Shown: positions 43,256 through 53,112, counted from the stretch's first letter. The stretch is DNA of 64,000 bases from Fundicoccus ignavus (GCF_009659375.1 NZ_WJQT01000005.1:1-64000); one strand, 5' to 3'. Notes: a model not told the origin generated them from the sequence alone. Numbers and translations: made by a program.

Positions 43256-44749
43256 TTATTGATAATTAAACTCTGTAACCGTTACTGGATATTCACATGT
43301 TTGCCCATTGCCACTTGCGTATAGCGCAACAAAATTTCCTGTAAAGGCTCCACCGACCTCTGTTGATAAATAGCTCACCTCGCCGCTACCTAATTCTGTT
43401 AAGTCGGCGGGTGTTTCCCCGTATGCAAAATAGTAATTCTGTGTATCACCTGAAATTTGTAAGGTAATCGTTTGGCTAGTGTAGAGTGTTTCTGCTTGCA
43501 CACCACTTAGTGGTCCGATTTGCTTGTTTACGCGCACAACATTGCCTGCTTCTGTTCGCTTAACCGCAATTTCATAGTGATGACGCGCATTTAGGAAAAT
43601 GGTTAAACCAAATTCTTGGTCCAATTGTAATTCTGGAATGTCAAAGGTCGCACGCGCTTCAAAGACAAACTCCTCTTGGCGTCGCCCATACCACGCCATC
43701 TCACTTTGACTCGTCAAATTAGACGCATTCCCTAATAACTGTAATTGGCTACCATCGCTCGTTGGTCGAACTAAATGATCGTTCTTCGCGAATAAATAAG
43801 TCCATTCAAGTGCCTTAAAGTTATCAATCCTTGCGGCCTTTTCTTCACGAACTGCTGGTAGTGGTGCATCAATGATGGTCGCCAATGAACCATTCTCGCC
43901 AAAGACTGGCCATTTATTTGCCTCCCATGTCACTGGCACTAATGAAACTTCGCGCCCTAGCACATGACGAGGCGGGAAAATTGGCAAGACACGGATCCCC
44001 AAACACACGGCCCACCAATTATCGTGTTGATCCTGAACTAAATCTGCATGCCCAACTGCTCGAATATCGGTGGCTAAAGAGCGATTCGTTAAGACTGGAT
44101 TGTGTTCGTAAACCTCATAAGGCCCTTCTAACTGACGACTACGCGCCATCGTGATCATATGCTCGTAAGTCGTCCCGCCCTCAGATATCAATAAGTAGTA
44201 ATAACCATCTTGCTTATAAATATGTGGTCCTTCTGGATCACGCCCACCGGCTCCATTCCAAATGTCTACACGCGGCCCTAATTCACCAGTCGCTAAATCG
44301 AGCTCACGAATATAAATCGCTTCGTGCGTTCCGTTGTAGTAAACCTTACCGTCATCATCAATAAACAAAGAAGGATCAATCCCAGGTGTATCTAACCAAA
44401 TTGGGTCCGACCACTCACCGTGAATATCATCCGTCCATAACAAGAAATTCCCGGTTGCAAAATCATCCGTCGATACATTTGTACACAACAAGTAAAAACG
44501 CCCCTCATGGTAGCGCAAAGTCGGTGCATACAAGCCCAACGCATTCGGAATCGCTGTCGAAAGCGTCAACTGTGAAGGACGGCTAATCCCATGACCAATT
44601 AATTCCCAATCAACTAAATTGCGACTATGATATACCGGAATACCTGGGAAATATTCAAAGCTACTCGTTGCTAAATAAAAATCTTCGCCCACACGGCAAA
44701 TACTTGGATCCGGATTAAAACCACGGATAATTGGATTTTCACATTTCAA
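43256..44749 (-). CDS. GH43 beta-xylosidase/arabinofuranosidase
   Basis: The 497-residue protein has the five-blade GH43 catalytic domain followed by a C-terminal beta-sandwich (about residues 310-497). Predicted catalytic residues are Asp14 (NPDPS), Asp125 (GIDPSLF) and Glu173 (DPEGPH). It resembles the XynB beta-xylosidases of subfamily 11 or 12. No signal peptide is present. It is the first gene of the operon and is preceded by the promoter with a cre site. Confidence 0.9.
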   Translation of the reverse strand: MKCENPIIRGFNPDPSICRVGEDFYLATSSFEYFPGIPVYHSRNLVDWELIGHGISRPSQLTLSTAIPNALGLYAPTLRYHEGRFYLLCTNVSTDDFATGNFLLWTDDIHGEWSDPIWLDTPGIDPSLFIDDDGKVYYNGTHEAIYIRELDLATGELGPRVDIWNGAGGRDPEGPHIYKQDGYYYLLISEGGTTYEHMITMARSRQLEGPYEVYEHNPVLTNRSLATDIRAVGHADLVQDQHDNWWAVCLGIRVLPIFPPRHVLGREVSLVPVTWEANKWPVFGENGSLATIIDAPLPAVREEKAARIDNFKALEWTYLFAKNDHLVRPTSDGSQLQLLGNASNLTSQSEMAWYGRRQEEFVFEARATFDIPELQLDQEFGLTIFLNARHHYEIAVKRTEAGNVVRVNKQIGPLSGVQAETLYTSQTITLQISGDTQNYYFAYGETPADLTELGSGEVSYLSTEVGGAFTGNFVALYASGNGQTCEYPVTVTEFNYQ

Positions 44750-44846
44750 ACTAAAACCTACCCCTCATCTTCATTGACAAAATAAGACTCCACACGCACA
44801 AAGCGCTTAATTGCCAAGCTTCAATTTACCTTTTATCTTCATCTTA

Positions 44847-44908
44847 AGTGTATGTGATACCGTTTTCAGTTTGAACGTCTAAATTAGACTTTTTACCCTA
44901 AAAATTAG
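44847..44908 (-). promoter_or_regulatory. Promoter, cre site and paired activator sites of the GH43-xylB operon
   Basis: On the minus strand the -35 is TTCAAA (44875-44870) and the -10 TACACT (44852-44847), 17 bases apart. A cre site, TGATACCGTTTTCA on the plus strand at 44855-44868, fills the spacer and matches the CcpA consensus fully. Two AAATTAG half-sites at 44881 and 44902 lie just upstream of the -35, 21 bases apart. CcpA repression and activation by an AraC-type regulator are inferred. Confidence 0.7.
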
Positions 44909-44994
44909 CTATTTAATGCAGAAGGATTTTTATGACAGTCCAGCTTGCGGTTTGGCTGGCGAGGTTGCAGCTTAATGGATCGTCTGTGAGAAAG

Positions 44995-45066
44995 CCACGT
45001 GCCATTGGAGACTTAATGGAACGTCACTGGGGGGACCACGTGCCATTGGAGGCTTAACGGAACATC
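44995..45066. repeat. Two 31-bp stem-loop repeats
   Basis: CCACGTGCCATTGGAG opens both units, at 44995 and 45036. Within each, ACGTGCCATT can pair with AATGGAACGT-type sequence around a short loop. The units are 41 bases apart, close to the 42-base spacing of the 33-kb array but of different sequence. Confidence 0.7.
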
Positions 45067-45305
45067 GAGAATTGGTCAGAATCTAGCCAATACACAAAAA
45101 ACATACGCGTCAAACCTATTCTTTCTTGCAAGGAAACCAAGGCGGTGTCGTTCTCTAGCGTTCACGACGATTATACAAGAACCGCAACCCTTGAGATCGT
45201 GTCGGTCAAACCGACCGACACTCCGCTTGCTCTTCGTTCTTAAGAGATGTAACAGAAAATTCAGTGATGTAAATCTTTTGCATTTTTTATTTGCATCAAG
45301 TAGCA

Positions 45306-45415
45306 ACGCGAAGTAGACAGAGCCTAGCCGATTGAGCTGGAAAAAGCCCAAATGTCAGTGAGGCTTTGAAAGCGACCACCGCCTTGGATAAACAATAAGC
45401 TGAGCGAAACATAAA
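45306..45415 (+). repeat. Interspersed intergenic repeat, copy C (partial)
   Basis: GCGAAGTAGACAGAGCCTAG, ATTGAGCTGGAAAAAG, GTCAGTGAGGCTTTG and AAGCGACCACCGCCTTGGA match the other copies. The end diverges after GAGCGAAACATAAAT. It again lies just downstream of a minus-strand gene (the esterase ending at 45484). Confidence 0.8.
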
Positions 45416-45483
45416 TAAAAAAAGCCTGACAAAACAAGTTCTTACACCCATTTCATCAAGCCGTTTAGCGCCTATTAATTTAA

Positions 45484-46281
45484 TTAAAAGTTTGCTTCTA
45501 GCCAATCCGCGAATAATTGTGGCCAGGCTTGTATGCTTGGTTCAATACCATAAGAGCCGCCTGCGACCGTTTCAATTGTGCCTAATCCCAGTCCGTGCCC
45601 ACCTTTCGGGAATAAATGTAATTCAAAAGGTATCTCTAATTCACGCATTTTCTGAGTAAATAAAAGACTGTTCTCAGCAGGAACTGCACCATCTTCTAAT
45701 GTATGCCAAATAAAAGTGGGTGGTGTATCAGCCGTCACACAGTTTTCTAAAGAAACTTGTTCCTTGAATTGTTCGTATTGCTCTGCGAGTAAGGATCTAA
45801 ACGATCCTTCATGCCCAAATGGACCGCTTGAAAGAACGGGATAAGACAGTAACAAACCATTCGGTTGCCACTCCTCTTTCGCTCCAGTCATTAATTCTGC
45901 TAAAAAGTCTGCTTGCCAGAAAACACCTAGACTCGCAGCCAAATGCCCTCCCGCCGAAAAGCCGGCAACAATAACTTTATCAGGATTAATGTGCCATGCG
46001 TCTTGTTGTTGGCGTACCAATTGAACTGCCTGAGCCAACTCGGTCAAGGCAGTTGGAAACACCGCGGGCTTAATACTGTAATGCAAGACAAAGGCTTGAT
46101 AGCCTAGGCTCATCATTTTAATCGCAATCGGTTCTGCCTCGCGGTCCGATAGAAATTCATAGCCGCCACCTGGACAAATAATCACAGCGGGACGACGACG
46201 ATTTGCATCGATTTCTTCAGAGTTGTCGATGACATAGGTTGTTAGAGTAGCTGCATTTAATTGAATTTTTTCATGTTTCAT
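45484..46281 (-). CDS. Alpha/beta-hydrolase esterase
   Basis: The 265-residue cytoplasmic hydrolase has an oxyanion-region CPGGGYEFLSDREAEP motif, nucleophile Ser109 in GFSAGGH, and the closing acid and His in LEDGAVP and KGGHGLG. It resembles acetyl-xylan-type esterases beside glycosidase genes. It is the last gene of the SGNH - GH29 - esterase operon. Substrate (acetyl groups on imported oligosaccharides) is inferred. Confidence 0.82.
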   Translation of the reverse strand: MKHEKIQLNAATLTTYVIDNSEEIDANRRRPAVIICPGGGYEFLSDREAEPIAIKMMSLGYQAFVLHYSIKPAVFPTALTELAQAVQLVRQQQDAWHINPDKVIVAGFSAGGHLAASLGVFWQADFLAELMTGAKEEWQPNGLLLSYPVLSSGPFGHEGSFRSLLAEQYEQFKEQVSLENCVTADTPPTFIWHTLEDGAVPAENSLLFTQKMRELEIPFELHLFPKGGHGLGLGTIETVAGGSYGIEPSIQAWPQLFADWLEANF

Positions 46282-46291
46282 CTGACAAACC

Positions 46292-47749
46292 TCACTTCAT
46301 CGTAATCTTGCAAACAATCGGGAAATTACTGTCTAACTCTGGACACGAAATGTTCAAGCCAGACGCATCTTTAGTCCAAGACAAGTCACCTGTGTAACCT
46401 AATATTTCCACCAAATCGACAATACCATGGAATTCTGGTAAGTTTTGATCGGCCGATTCAGCTAAAGAACGGATTTTCACTTTACCATCGGTAGGCGCTT
46501 CTAAAACGAAAGCGTACAAGGCTTCACCTTTCACGGTAAAACGAATATCTTCTGAAGTATAGCGTTTCGTATTTTGGAATTGGCCTGAAACGACTTTGGT
46601 TGGACCTTCGCCGGCTTTGCGCCAAGGTTTACTTTCATAAACGCCTTCGCCGTTAATGTTTAGCCAGTCACCGATTTCTTTAAGAATGCGTTGGTCTGTA
46701 TCTGGAATCGAGCCGTCGCCTTTCGGTCCTACATTTAACAGTAAGTTCCCGTTTTTGCTGATGACTTCAATTAAATCGTGCAGAATTTCCTTGGTTGCTT
46801 TATAGTCTAAATTCGTCGTGTAGCACCATGAATTGTGCGTAATCGCTGTGTCCGTTTGCCAGTAGAAAGGCTGGGCGTCCGCAAATTTGCCGCGTTCAAT
46901 TTCAACAATGCCGCTACCGAACATCATCGCGTCGTGCTTATAACAGATGCCGACTTTGCGCCCCCATTCAGCACCGCGGTTATAATAGTAAGCTGCCAAC
47001 AATTGTAGATGCGCTTTAAAGGCATCATGTTGAATCCACCAGTCAAAATACAATAATTCAGGCTGATACTTATCAATTAATTCAACCGTACGGAATAACC
47101 AATCATCTAAAAATTCTTGGCTTGGGTAAGGTTCGCTATACAAAGCTTGGTTATCAGGTTCTGGTTGTGCCGGCCAGTAGAAATCACCTTTAACCATTGG
47201 CTCCTTGATATCACTTTCAAATTCTTGACCATGTCCCATAAAGAACCAATGCTCGGCGCGGTGAGAGGACGCACAGAAATGCAGATCTTCAGCTTCAAAA
47301 GCTGTCTTCAATTCTCCGAGAATATCTTGCTTAGGTCCCATTTCAACCACGTTCCACTTCGATAAATCACTCTGATACATTTGGAATCCATCGTGATGTT
47401 CGGCGACTTGAAATACATATTTTGCACCCGCGTCTTTAATCATTTGCGCCCACTGTATTGCATCAAATTTCTCAGCAGTAAACATCGGGATAAAATCTTT
47501 ATAGCCAAATTCGGTATGCGATCCATAAGTGGCCACATGGTGCGCAAATTCAGGGTGGTCCTGAATGTACATGTTACGCGAGTACCATTCATTGTTAAAT
47601 GCCGGCACGCTGTACAAACCCCAATGAATAAAAATGCCAAACTTTGCTTGTCTAAACCAATGAGGTAACTCAAAATTGCCTAAAGACTGCCAATTCGGTG
47701 CATACGGTCCTTGATTGGCAACTTGTTTAATACCTTCAATTGTTATCAT
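46292..47749 (-). CDS. GH29 alpha-L-fucosidase
   Basis: The 485-residue protein has the GH29 start block WFRQAKFGIFIHWGLYSVPA, AEHHDGFQMY and nucleophile Asp236 in LLYFDWW, then the NGNLLLNVGPKGDG segment and a C-terminal beta domain. It lacks a signal peptide, so it works on imported sugars. Alpha-1,2-fucose on galactose is a decoration of xyloglucan, and the gene lies between two esterase genes. Confidence 0.92.
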   Translation of the reverse strand: MITIEGIKQVANQGPYAPNWQSLGNFELPHWFRQAKFGIFIHWGLYSVPAFNNEWYSRNMYIQDHPEFAHHVATYGSHTEFGYKDFIPMFTAEKFDAIQWAQMIKDAGAKYVFQVAEHHDGFQMYQSDLSKWNVVEMGPKQDILGELKTAFEAEDLHFCASSHRAEHWFFMGHGQEFESDIKEPMVKGDFYWPAQPEPDNQALYSEPYPSQEFLDDWLFRTVELIDKYQPELLYFDWWIQHDAFKAHLQLLAAYYYNRGAEWGRKVGICYKHDAMMFGSGIVEIERGKFADAQPFYWQTDTAITHNSWCYTTNLDYKATKEILHDLIEVISKNGNLLLNVGPKGDGSIPDTDQRILKEIGDWLNINGEGVYESKPWRKAGEGPTKVVSGQFQNTKRYTSEDIRFTVKGEALYAFVLEAPTDGKVKIRSLAESADQNLPEFHGIVDLVEILGYTGDLSWTKDASGLNISCPELDSNFPIVCKITMK

Positions 47750-47777
47750 ATTGTCACTCCTTTATGCCTGTTGCTTC

Positions 47778-48401
47778 CTACCAAGCTTGGGCAATTAATA
47801 AATGCCCTGCTAAAGATGGATGCACGCGGTCACTACTTAATACATAAGATGATTGGTGTTGTAGAAATTCATCGACTTTCGCTTGCACATTCCCGTAAGG
47901 TAATTGATAATCTGCGGCCAATTTCTCAACAATTGCTCGATATTTATCGACTTGTTGACGCATTGGATCATCCAAACGCCCCTCAACCATAAACGGTGAT
48001 AACAAAATAATTCCTTTCACTTTAGGCAACGTCACTTCAATTAGTTCACGATAAACTTGTTCAAACTGGCCGGCATCTACTTGAACGACTTGTGGAAACG
48101 TGCCATCATAGTGGCGCCATACATCATTGACGCCAATCATGATGGTTATCCAGTCTGCTTGAAAATCTAAGGCATCAGTTTGCCAACGCGCTGCCATATC
48201 GACGATCGTATTACCACTCACACCGCGGTTAACGACCATCAATTCTGTCTCGGGCAATAAAGCAGTTGTGTAAGCATTCAGTAAATTAACGTAACCATCC
48301 CCCCAAGAAGACCAACCAGCTGGCATCGCATCGTAATTACGTCCACTATCGGTAATCGAGTCGCCCATAAATAACAGGCGATCTTTCTTTTCAAATAACA
48401 T
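47778..48401 (-). CDS. SGNH/GDSL-family esterase
   Basis: A 207-residue SGNH hydrolase with Ser15 in MGDSIT, the Gly/Asn of NRGVSGNT and GVNDVW, and the Asp-x-x-His pair DRVHP. Cytoplasmic enzymes of this type in glycan loci often remove acetyl groups. A GAGAGGAG ribosome binding site precedes the ATG. It opens the three-gene operon with GH29 and the second esterase. Confidence 0.87.
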   Translation of the reverse strand: MLFEKKDRLLFMGDSITDSGRNYDAMPAGWSSWGDGYVNLLNAYTTALLPETELMVVNRGVSGNTIVDMAARWQTDALDFQADWITIMIGVNDVWRHYDGTFPQVVQVDAGQFEQVYRELIEVTLPKVKGIILLSPFMVEGRLDDPMRQQVDKYRAIVEKLAADYQLPYGNVQAKVDEFLQHQSSYVLSSDRVHPSLAGHLLIAQAW

Positions 48402-49351
48402 CTAAATATTTATCTCCTCTCAGAAAACCTCGGACGAGTCCGAGGGCTATTTAAATTTGTTTAGCTTTATTCTACTATTTATTTTGAGCCTTTTATTTGC
48501 GCGACTTCACGTTGAGCGAAGCACAAAGCTCGATAATTCAACGCGAATCTTATAAAACATGATGATAAATAAAAGCAAGTAGAGTCGGGTTCCAAGCAGT
48601 CGGGTAACATTGCATTATACTGCCTTTTTTGTAAGGGTATCGGACTATATTATGGCTCTTGAGATTCTCATGACTTCTTTTGTGAGAAAAATCGCCCTTT
48701 ATTATAGTCTTCGTCAAATGTCAGTCGGCTTAATTAAACTGAATTAAAAGCACATAGCCAGAACTATCATTTTATTTGCAAACCTTATCATTATATTGAT
48801 TCCGATGTATTCTAATGTGCTAACTCAAATTCTGAGTCGACACATTGGATAGGTTAATGTGCCAACTCAATTCGCCAGTCGACACATTGGAAGCTGATTG
48901 TGACTTTTAGTGGACTTTTCCAGCTCATTTTTCAACTTTTCTCCTATAAATACCCAATTTACTAGCTGAAAGCATCAATATTTCTCATTTTTTTCCTAAT
49001 GTGCTAACTCAAAGTTTGAGTTGACACATTGGGTAGGCTAATGTGCCAACTCAATTCGCCAGTCGACACGTTAAAAGCTGATTGTGACTTTTAGTGGACT
49101 TTTCCAGCTTGTTTTTCAACTTTTCTCCAATAAACACCCAATTTACTAGCTGAAAGCCATCAATATTTCTAATATTTTTCCTAATGTGCTAACTCAAAGT
49201 TTGAGTCGACACATTGGATAGGTTAATGTGTCAACTCAATTCGCCAGTCGACACGTTGGAAGCTGATTGTGATTTTTATTTGCGCGACTTCACGTTGAGC
49301 GAAGCATACACTCCGATAAATCAACATAAACCTTATAAAACCTTATATTAT
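48402..49351. other. Long gene-free gap of repeats
   Basis: About 950 bases hold a hairpin CCTCGGACGAGTCCGAGG (48428-48445) in the leader of the SGNH gene, two short interspersed-repeat ends (about 48495-48558 and 49277-49340), and two and a half copies of a 184-bp tandem repeat (48813-49276). I see no gene. A related CTCG-hairpin with a similar following sequence lies at 57537-57552. Confidence 0.7.
48813..49276. repeat. 184-185-bp tandem repeat, 2.5 copies, with paired hairpins
   Basis: Units start at 48813, 48997 and 49182 (partial). Each opens with two hairpins: AATGTGCTAACTCA pairs with TGAGTCGACACATT, and AATGTGCCAACT with AGTCGACACATT. A shared spacer containing GACTTTTAGTGGACTTTTCC follows. 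The third copy stops where the interspersed repeat end begins. Confidence 0.9.
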
Positions 49352-49388
49352 AAAAGAAAGAGGTATGCCTGTTATGCACACCTCTTTC
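49352..49388 (-). terminator. Terminator of the first lpl operon
   Basis: GAAAGAGGTATGC pairs with GCACACCTCTTTC, with A residues to its left that become U in the transcript. It sits just after the solute-binding protein gene. Confidence 0.85.
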
Positions 49389-49398
49389 AGGACTTGTT

Positions 49399-51162
49399 TT
49401 ATTCTTCAGTTGAGCCAAACTCTTCAGCAACAGCTTGACGTTGTTCATTCTGTTCCAGTGCACTCGCCATATCAACTTCCAGCACTTGCTCATAACCTAA
49501 GCCAATCGCAATCTCTTGCATTTCAGCTAATAAGCTGTCAAATTCAGCTTCGTCTTTAGCAAAAATCATTCTCCATGAATATTCAACGACCGTTGATTTC
49601 ACTTGGTTACGTAAAGTTGAAATTTCAGAGCTATCTTCAGACGCTACATAGCTTGCACCTGGTGCTACTAAGATTTGGTCATTTTCACGTAAGTATTCAA
49701 CGGTTGACAATGCGCCACCCATGTTTTCTGACCAGTCATCTTTCACTGGGTTTGTATTTTCTTCGATATAGCTTTCCCACATAGTGTAAGCATATGGGTA
49801 GCCTGTTTCTGGGTTAACGTCGATTGGTAATACTGTATTAACGTTTAAAGCTGAAACGCCATCTTTATAAGTACCGCCACCAAATTCTTCTGGCACATCT
49901 GCGTTGCCATCTAGTAAAGCTTGCTCACCAAATTCTGTTAAAGTCGGTACGCCATCAACCAATTCCCATGTTAAGCCTTCTGGACCACTACTGCCGGCCG
50001 TTTGTGATGCGTTAGAAAGCACACCTTCTGGTGAATATAACCAGTCGATAAAGGCTGCAATACGTTCTGGGTCTTCAGCATTTGAACCAATACCGATAAA
50101 TTGTTTGCCACCATAAACTTCCGCTCCGTAAGAGAAGATTGTTTGATCTTGAATAGGTGCTAACATAAAGCCTTTACCATCATTTAAGTTTGTCGTTGTG
50201 TTAAAGGCAGCTTGACCTAACCATGGCCACCAAGAGTAAAGCACTTGACCGTTTTGGAATTTAGCGAATAAAGTATCGTAATTTTGGGTTGTTGATTCAG
50301 GATCGACTAAGCCCATTTGATTTGCTTCGAAATATAATTTTAAAGCACGAACGTATTCAGAATCACTATCTAAAATACCTTGATAATCTGAACCATCAGC
50401 TTTCGCTAACACAAATCCTAACTCATCATAACCGTATAACGTTAAGATTTGTTTCGCATTGTTCATGAAGTTACCGTCCCAGTCACCAAACAGTGAGAAA
50501 CCATACACTTTTTGACCTGATTCAGTTGTTGGATTCGCTTCTTGCATCTCTTTTAAGACCGGAAGTAAATCTTCCAATGTCGCGATTTCTGGATAATTTA
50601 AGTCCGCATATAAATCCCAACGAATATAAGCACCGTAGTTTAAGTCTAAACCTTCTGAAGGATTTGTTGATGCTAAACTTGAAACAGAGGTTGGGAAACC
50701 ATAAAGTCCGTCAGCGTCAGCATTCACGTTCTGAACAGCTGCATCAAAACGTTGGAGGTTTTCCATATTTTCGTATAATTCCGTCGCGTCGTACAATAAA
50801 CCAGCTTGCACTAATTCATTGTACTGTTGGCCATTATCCGCAACAATTAAGTCACCTAAATCACCAGCAGCCGTACGTGTTTGGTATAAAGTGTCCCCAT
50901 TACCCGCCACGTTAGGCGCAATAATGTTTAATTCCATATTGAATTTATCTTTAACTATTTTCGCAAACCAACCTTCTTGGATCCCCATATAGTTGGCTAA
51001 ACCATCGAAAACGTCAATCGTAATCGTTTCAGCATACTGACCGTCAGCTGAAGCAGTCGTTGCTTCCCCTTCACTTGCTGAATCTGAACCACATGCTGCG
51101 AGAGAACCTGCTAATGTTAAGGCAACTAAACTTGTTGCTGTCTTTTTAAACCATTTATTCAT
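49399..51162 (-). CDS. Extracellular solute-binding lipoprotein, LplA type
   Basis: The 587-residue protein starts with a lipoprotein signal peptide and the lipobox LAAC (Cys at about residue 24), followed by a Ser/Glu-rich linker. Size and pattern fit the LplA/family 1 oligosaccharide-binding proteins. It is the last gene of the permease operon lplB-lplC-lplA. No ATPase is encoded here, so a shared MsmX-type ATPase elsewhere is expected. Ligand (xylo- or xyloglucan oligosaccharide) is inferred. Confidence 0.9.
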   Translation of the reverse strand: MNKWFKKTATSLVALTLAGSLAACGSDSASEGEATTASADGQYAETITIDVFDGLANYMGIQEGWFAKIVKDKFNMELNIIAPNVAGNGDTLYQTRTAAGDLGDLIVADNGQQYNELVQAGLLYDATELYENMENLQRFDAAVQNVNADADGLYGFPTSVSSLASTNPSEGLDLNYGAYIRWDLYADLNYPEIATLEDLLPVLKEMQEANPTTESGQKVYGFSLFGDWDGNFMNNAKQILTLYGYDELGFVLAKADGSDYQGILDSDSEYVRALKLYFEANQMGLVDPESTTQNYDTLFAKFQNGQVLYSWWPWLGQAAFNTTTNLNDGKGFMLAPIQDQTIFSYGAEVYGGKQFIGIGSNAEDPERIAAFIDWLYSPEGVLSNASQTAGSSGPEGLTWELVDGVPTLTEFGEQALLDGNADVPEEFGGGTYKDGVSALNVNTVLPIDVNPETGYPYAYTMWESYIEENTNPVKDDWSENMGGALSTVEYLRENDQILVAPGASYVASEDSSEISTLRNQVKSTVVEYSWRMIFAKDEAEFDSLLAEMQEIAIGLGYEQVLEVDMASALEQNEQRQAVAEEFGSTEE

Positions 51163-51187
51163 TTTGATGATTCCTTCTTTCTCTTAA

Positions 51188-52138
51188 TTATCCTTTAACG
51201 GCACCTAACATAATGCCTTTGACGAAATATTTCTGGAAAAGCGGGTAAATAAACATAATCGGTAAGACCACGATAACTGAAATGGTCATACGGATTGAAG
51301 TGGGTGTTTGTGACGTTGCTGCAGAAGCCACGCTTGCCAACGAACCAGTTGTATTCTTAACCATCTGCGCCAATGAGTTTGCTTGGTTAATATAGGTATA
51401 AAGTAAATATTGTAGAGAATATAAACTTTGATCCGTAATATACAATAATGTATCTTGAAATGAATTCCATTGAGCGACCGCTGAGAAAATCGCGACTGTT
51501 GCTAGAATCGGCGTACAGTTCGGCAAGATTACTTTAAAGAAAATCTGCAGAATGTTTGCCCCATCGATTTCAGCTGCTTCTTGTAAAGATCTCGGAATTG
51601 ATTCAATATACGTTTTGACCAAAATAATATTAAAAGGCTGTACGACTGCAGGCAGAATATAAACCCAGAAACTATTGGTTAAACCTAATGTTTTCATCGT
51701 GATAAACATGGGAATCAAACCAGCATTAAAATACATGGTAATAATAATAAAACGGTACCAAAATTTACGTTTCCACATTTTTTCTTGCGTAAACATGAAA
51801 CCAAGAAAAGCGGACGCCAAAACTGTGGTCGCCGTTCCGATAACAGTTCTAGCGACTGATATTGTGGCTGCTAAAGGCAAGCCTCTTAACTGTAGCACTT
51901 GTTTGTAGTTTTCAAGGTGCAACGCTTGCGGGAAAAAGCGAATTTTTCCTAGCGCACTTAAATCATTACTACTGATTGAGTTAATGATTAAATAATAGAA
52001 AGGGTACACACAAATCAACGTGACTAATAAGAAAAAACTATAGTTAAGTATTGAAAAAACAATATCACCTTTCGTTCTTTCTGGTTGAAACTCTGTCTTA
52101 CTCTTTGTTTTCTTTTTCATTCCGACTGACAAATCCAT
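51188..52138 (-). CDS. ABC permease, LplC/YtcP type
   Basis: About 316 residues with six membrane spans and the cytoplasmic EAA loop LQEAAEIDGANILQIFFKVILP. The C-terminal VKGIMLGAVKG ending is typical of this subfamily. AGGAGG seven bases upstream supports the ATG at 52138. It pairs with the LplB-type permease upstream. Confidence 0.92.
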   Translation of the reverse strand: MDLSVGMKKKTKSKTEFQPERTKGDIVFSILNYSFFLLVTLICVYPFYYLIINSISSNDLSALGKIRFFPQALHLENYKQVLQLRGLPLAATISVARTVIGTATTVLASAFLGFMFTQEKMWKRKFWYRFIIITMYFNAGLIPMFITMKTLGLTNSFWVYILPAVVQPFNIILVKTYIESIPRSLQEAAEIDGANILQIFFKVILPNCTPILATVAIFSAVAQWNSFQDTLLYITDQSLYSLQYLLYTYINQANSLAQMVKNTTGSLASVASAATSQTPTSIRMTISVIVVLPIMFIYPLFQKYFVKGIMLGAVKG

Positions 52139-52153
52139 CACATTGCCTCCTTT

Positions 52154-53095
52154 CTAAATAATTGATGTTCCTCTAATTTTTTTAGATGCGCCGTTCACAA
52201 TCGCAAGTAATGCGACTGAAATGACACTCTTTAACATACTAATGGCCGTTGCTAATGATAAACTGTTGCTCCCCAAGCCTAAGTTATATACATATAGGTC
52301 TAACACTTGGATATTCTCTTTATTAAAGGCATTCTGAAAGACAAAATATTGCTCCATACCATTATTCAGTAAGTTCGCAATTGACAGCATTAACATCACT
52401 AAGTAGGTAGGCATTAAAGCTGGCAAGGTAATGTGCCACATCAAGTCAAAACGATTCGCCCCATCAATTCGAGCTGATTCATAAAGCTCAGGGTCAATAC
52501 CAGCGATACCCGCTAAGTACATAATCGCGCCCCAACCTAAACCTTTCCACACGTTCCAAGCTGTCATCATTAACCAAGTATGATTGTTACTATCAAGGAA
52601 TCTAACGGGATCTGTTACAAATCCATACTCTTGTAGCAACGTATTTACTAGACCTGTCGTTGAAAATAAACTAAATGCAATGGTATACACTAGTACCCAA
52701 CTGATAAAGTTTGGTAAAGTCGTCAATGTTTGCACGATATTTTTGAACCATTTACTTTTAATCTCGTTTAAGAAAATCGCGAAAGCTACCGGGAAGATTG
52801 ATGTCGCAATTCCGAGGAAACTCATCGCAAAGGTATTTTTCAAGACTTGCACAATTTGATCAATTTGTGTCGAACTTGAAACAAGTAACTTAAACCACCT
52901 TAACCCAACAAACTCGCTTCCTTCTAAACCAAGAGCGGGTTTGTAATCATATAATGAATAAATCCAGCCGTGAAGTGGGAAATAAGAGAATAAGAAAACT
53001 AATATTAGAAAGGGCACGATACATAAAAACATAATCAGGCCAGTTTTATTTTTTCTCTGATGTTCACGGTCAGATAGACGCTTGTTCAACTCCAT
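52154..53095 (-). CDS. ABC permease, LplB type
   Basis: About 313 residues with six membrane spans and the EAA loop YESARIDGANRFDLMWHITLP. AAGGAGG directly abuts one ATG at 53101, so the ATG at 53095 has the better spacing. It is the first gene of the operon, whose promoter region carries paired half-sites and a cre-like site. Confidence 0.92.
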   Translation of the reverse strand: MELNKRLSDREHQRKNKTGLIMFLCIVPFLILVFLFSYFPLHGWIYSLYDYKPALGLEGSEFVGLRWFKLLVSSSTQIDQIVQVLKNTFAMSFLGIATSIFPVAFAIFLNEIKSKWFKNIVQTLTTLPNFISWVLVYTIAFSLFSTTGLVNTLLQEYGFVTDPVRFLDSNNHTWLMMTAWNVWKGLGWGAIMYLAGIAGIDPELYESARIDGANRFDLMWHITLPALMPTYLVMLMLSIANLLNNGMEQYFVFQNAFNKENIQVLDLYVYNLGLGSNSLSLATAISMLKSVISVALLAIVNGASKKIRGTSII

Positions 53096-53112
53096 TTTCA
53101 TCCTCCTTAAAA

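Larger units (their letters stand above)
44750..45483. other. Gene-free gap holding a promoter and repeats
   Basis: The left part holds the GH43 operon promoter. Then come two 31-bp stem-loop repeats (44995 and 45036), a perfect 9-bp inverted repeat GTGTCGGTC/GACCGACAC at 45199-45221, and a copy of the interspersed repeat at 45306-45415. Short reading frames across it are translations of the repeats and are not credible genes. Confidence 0.65.
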
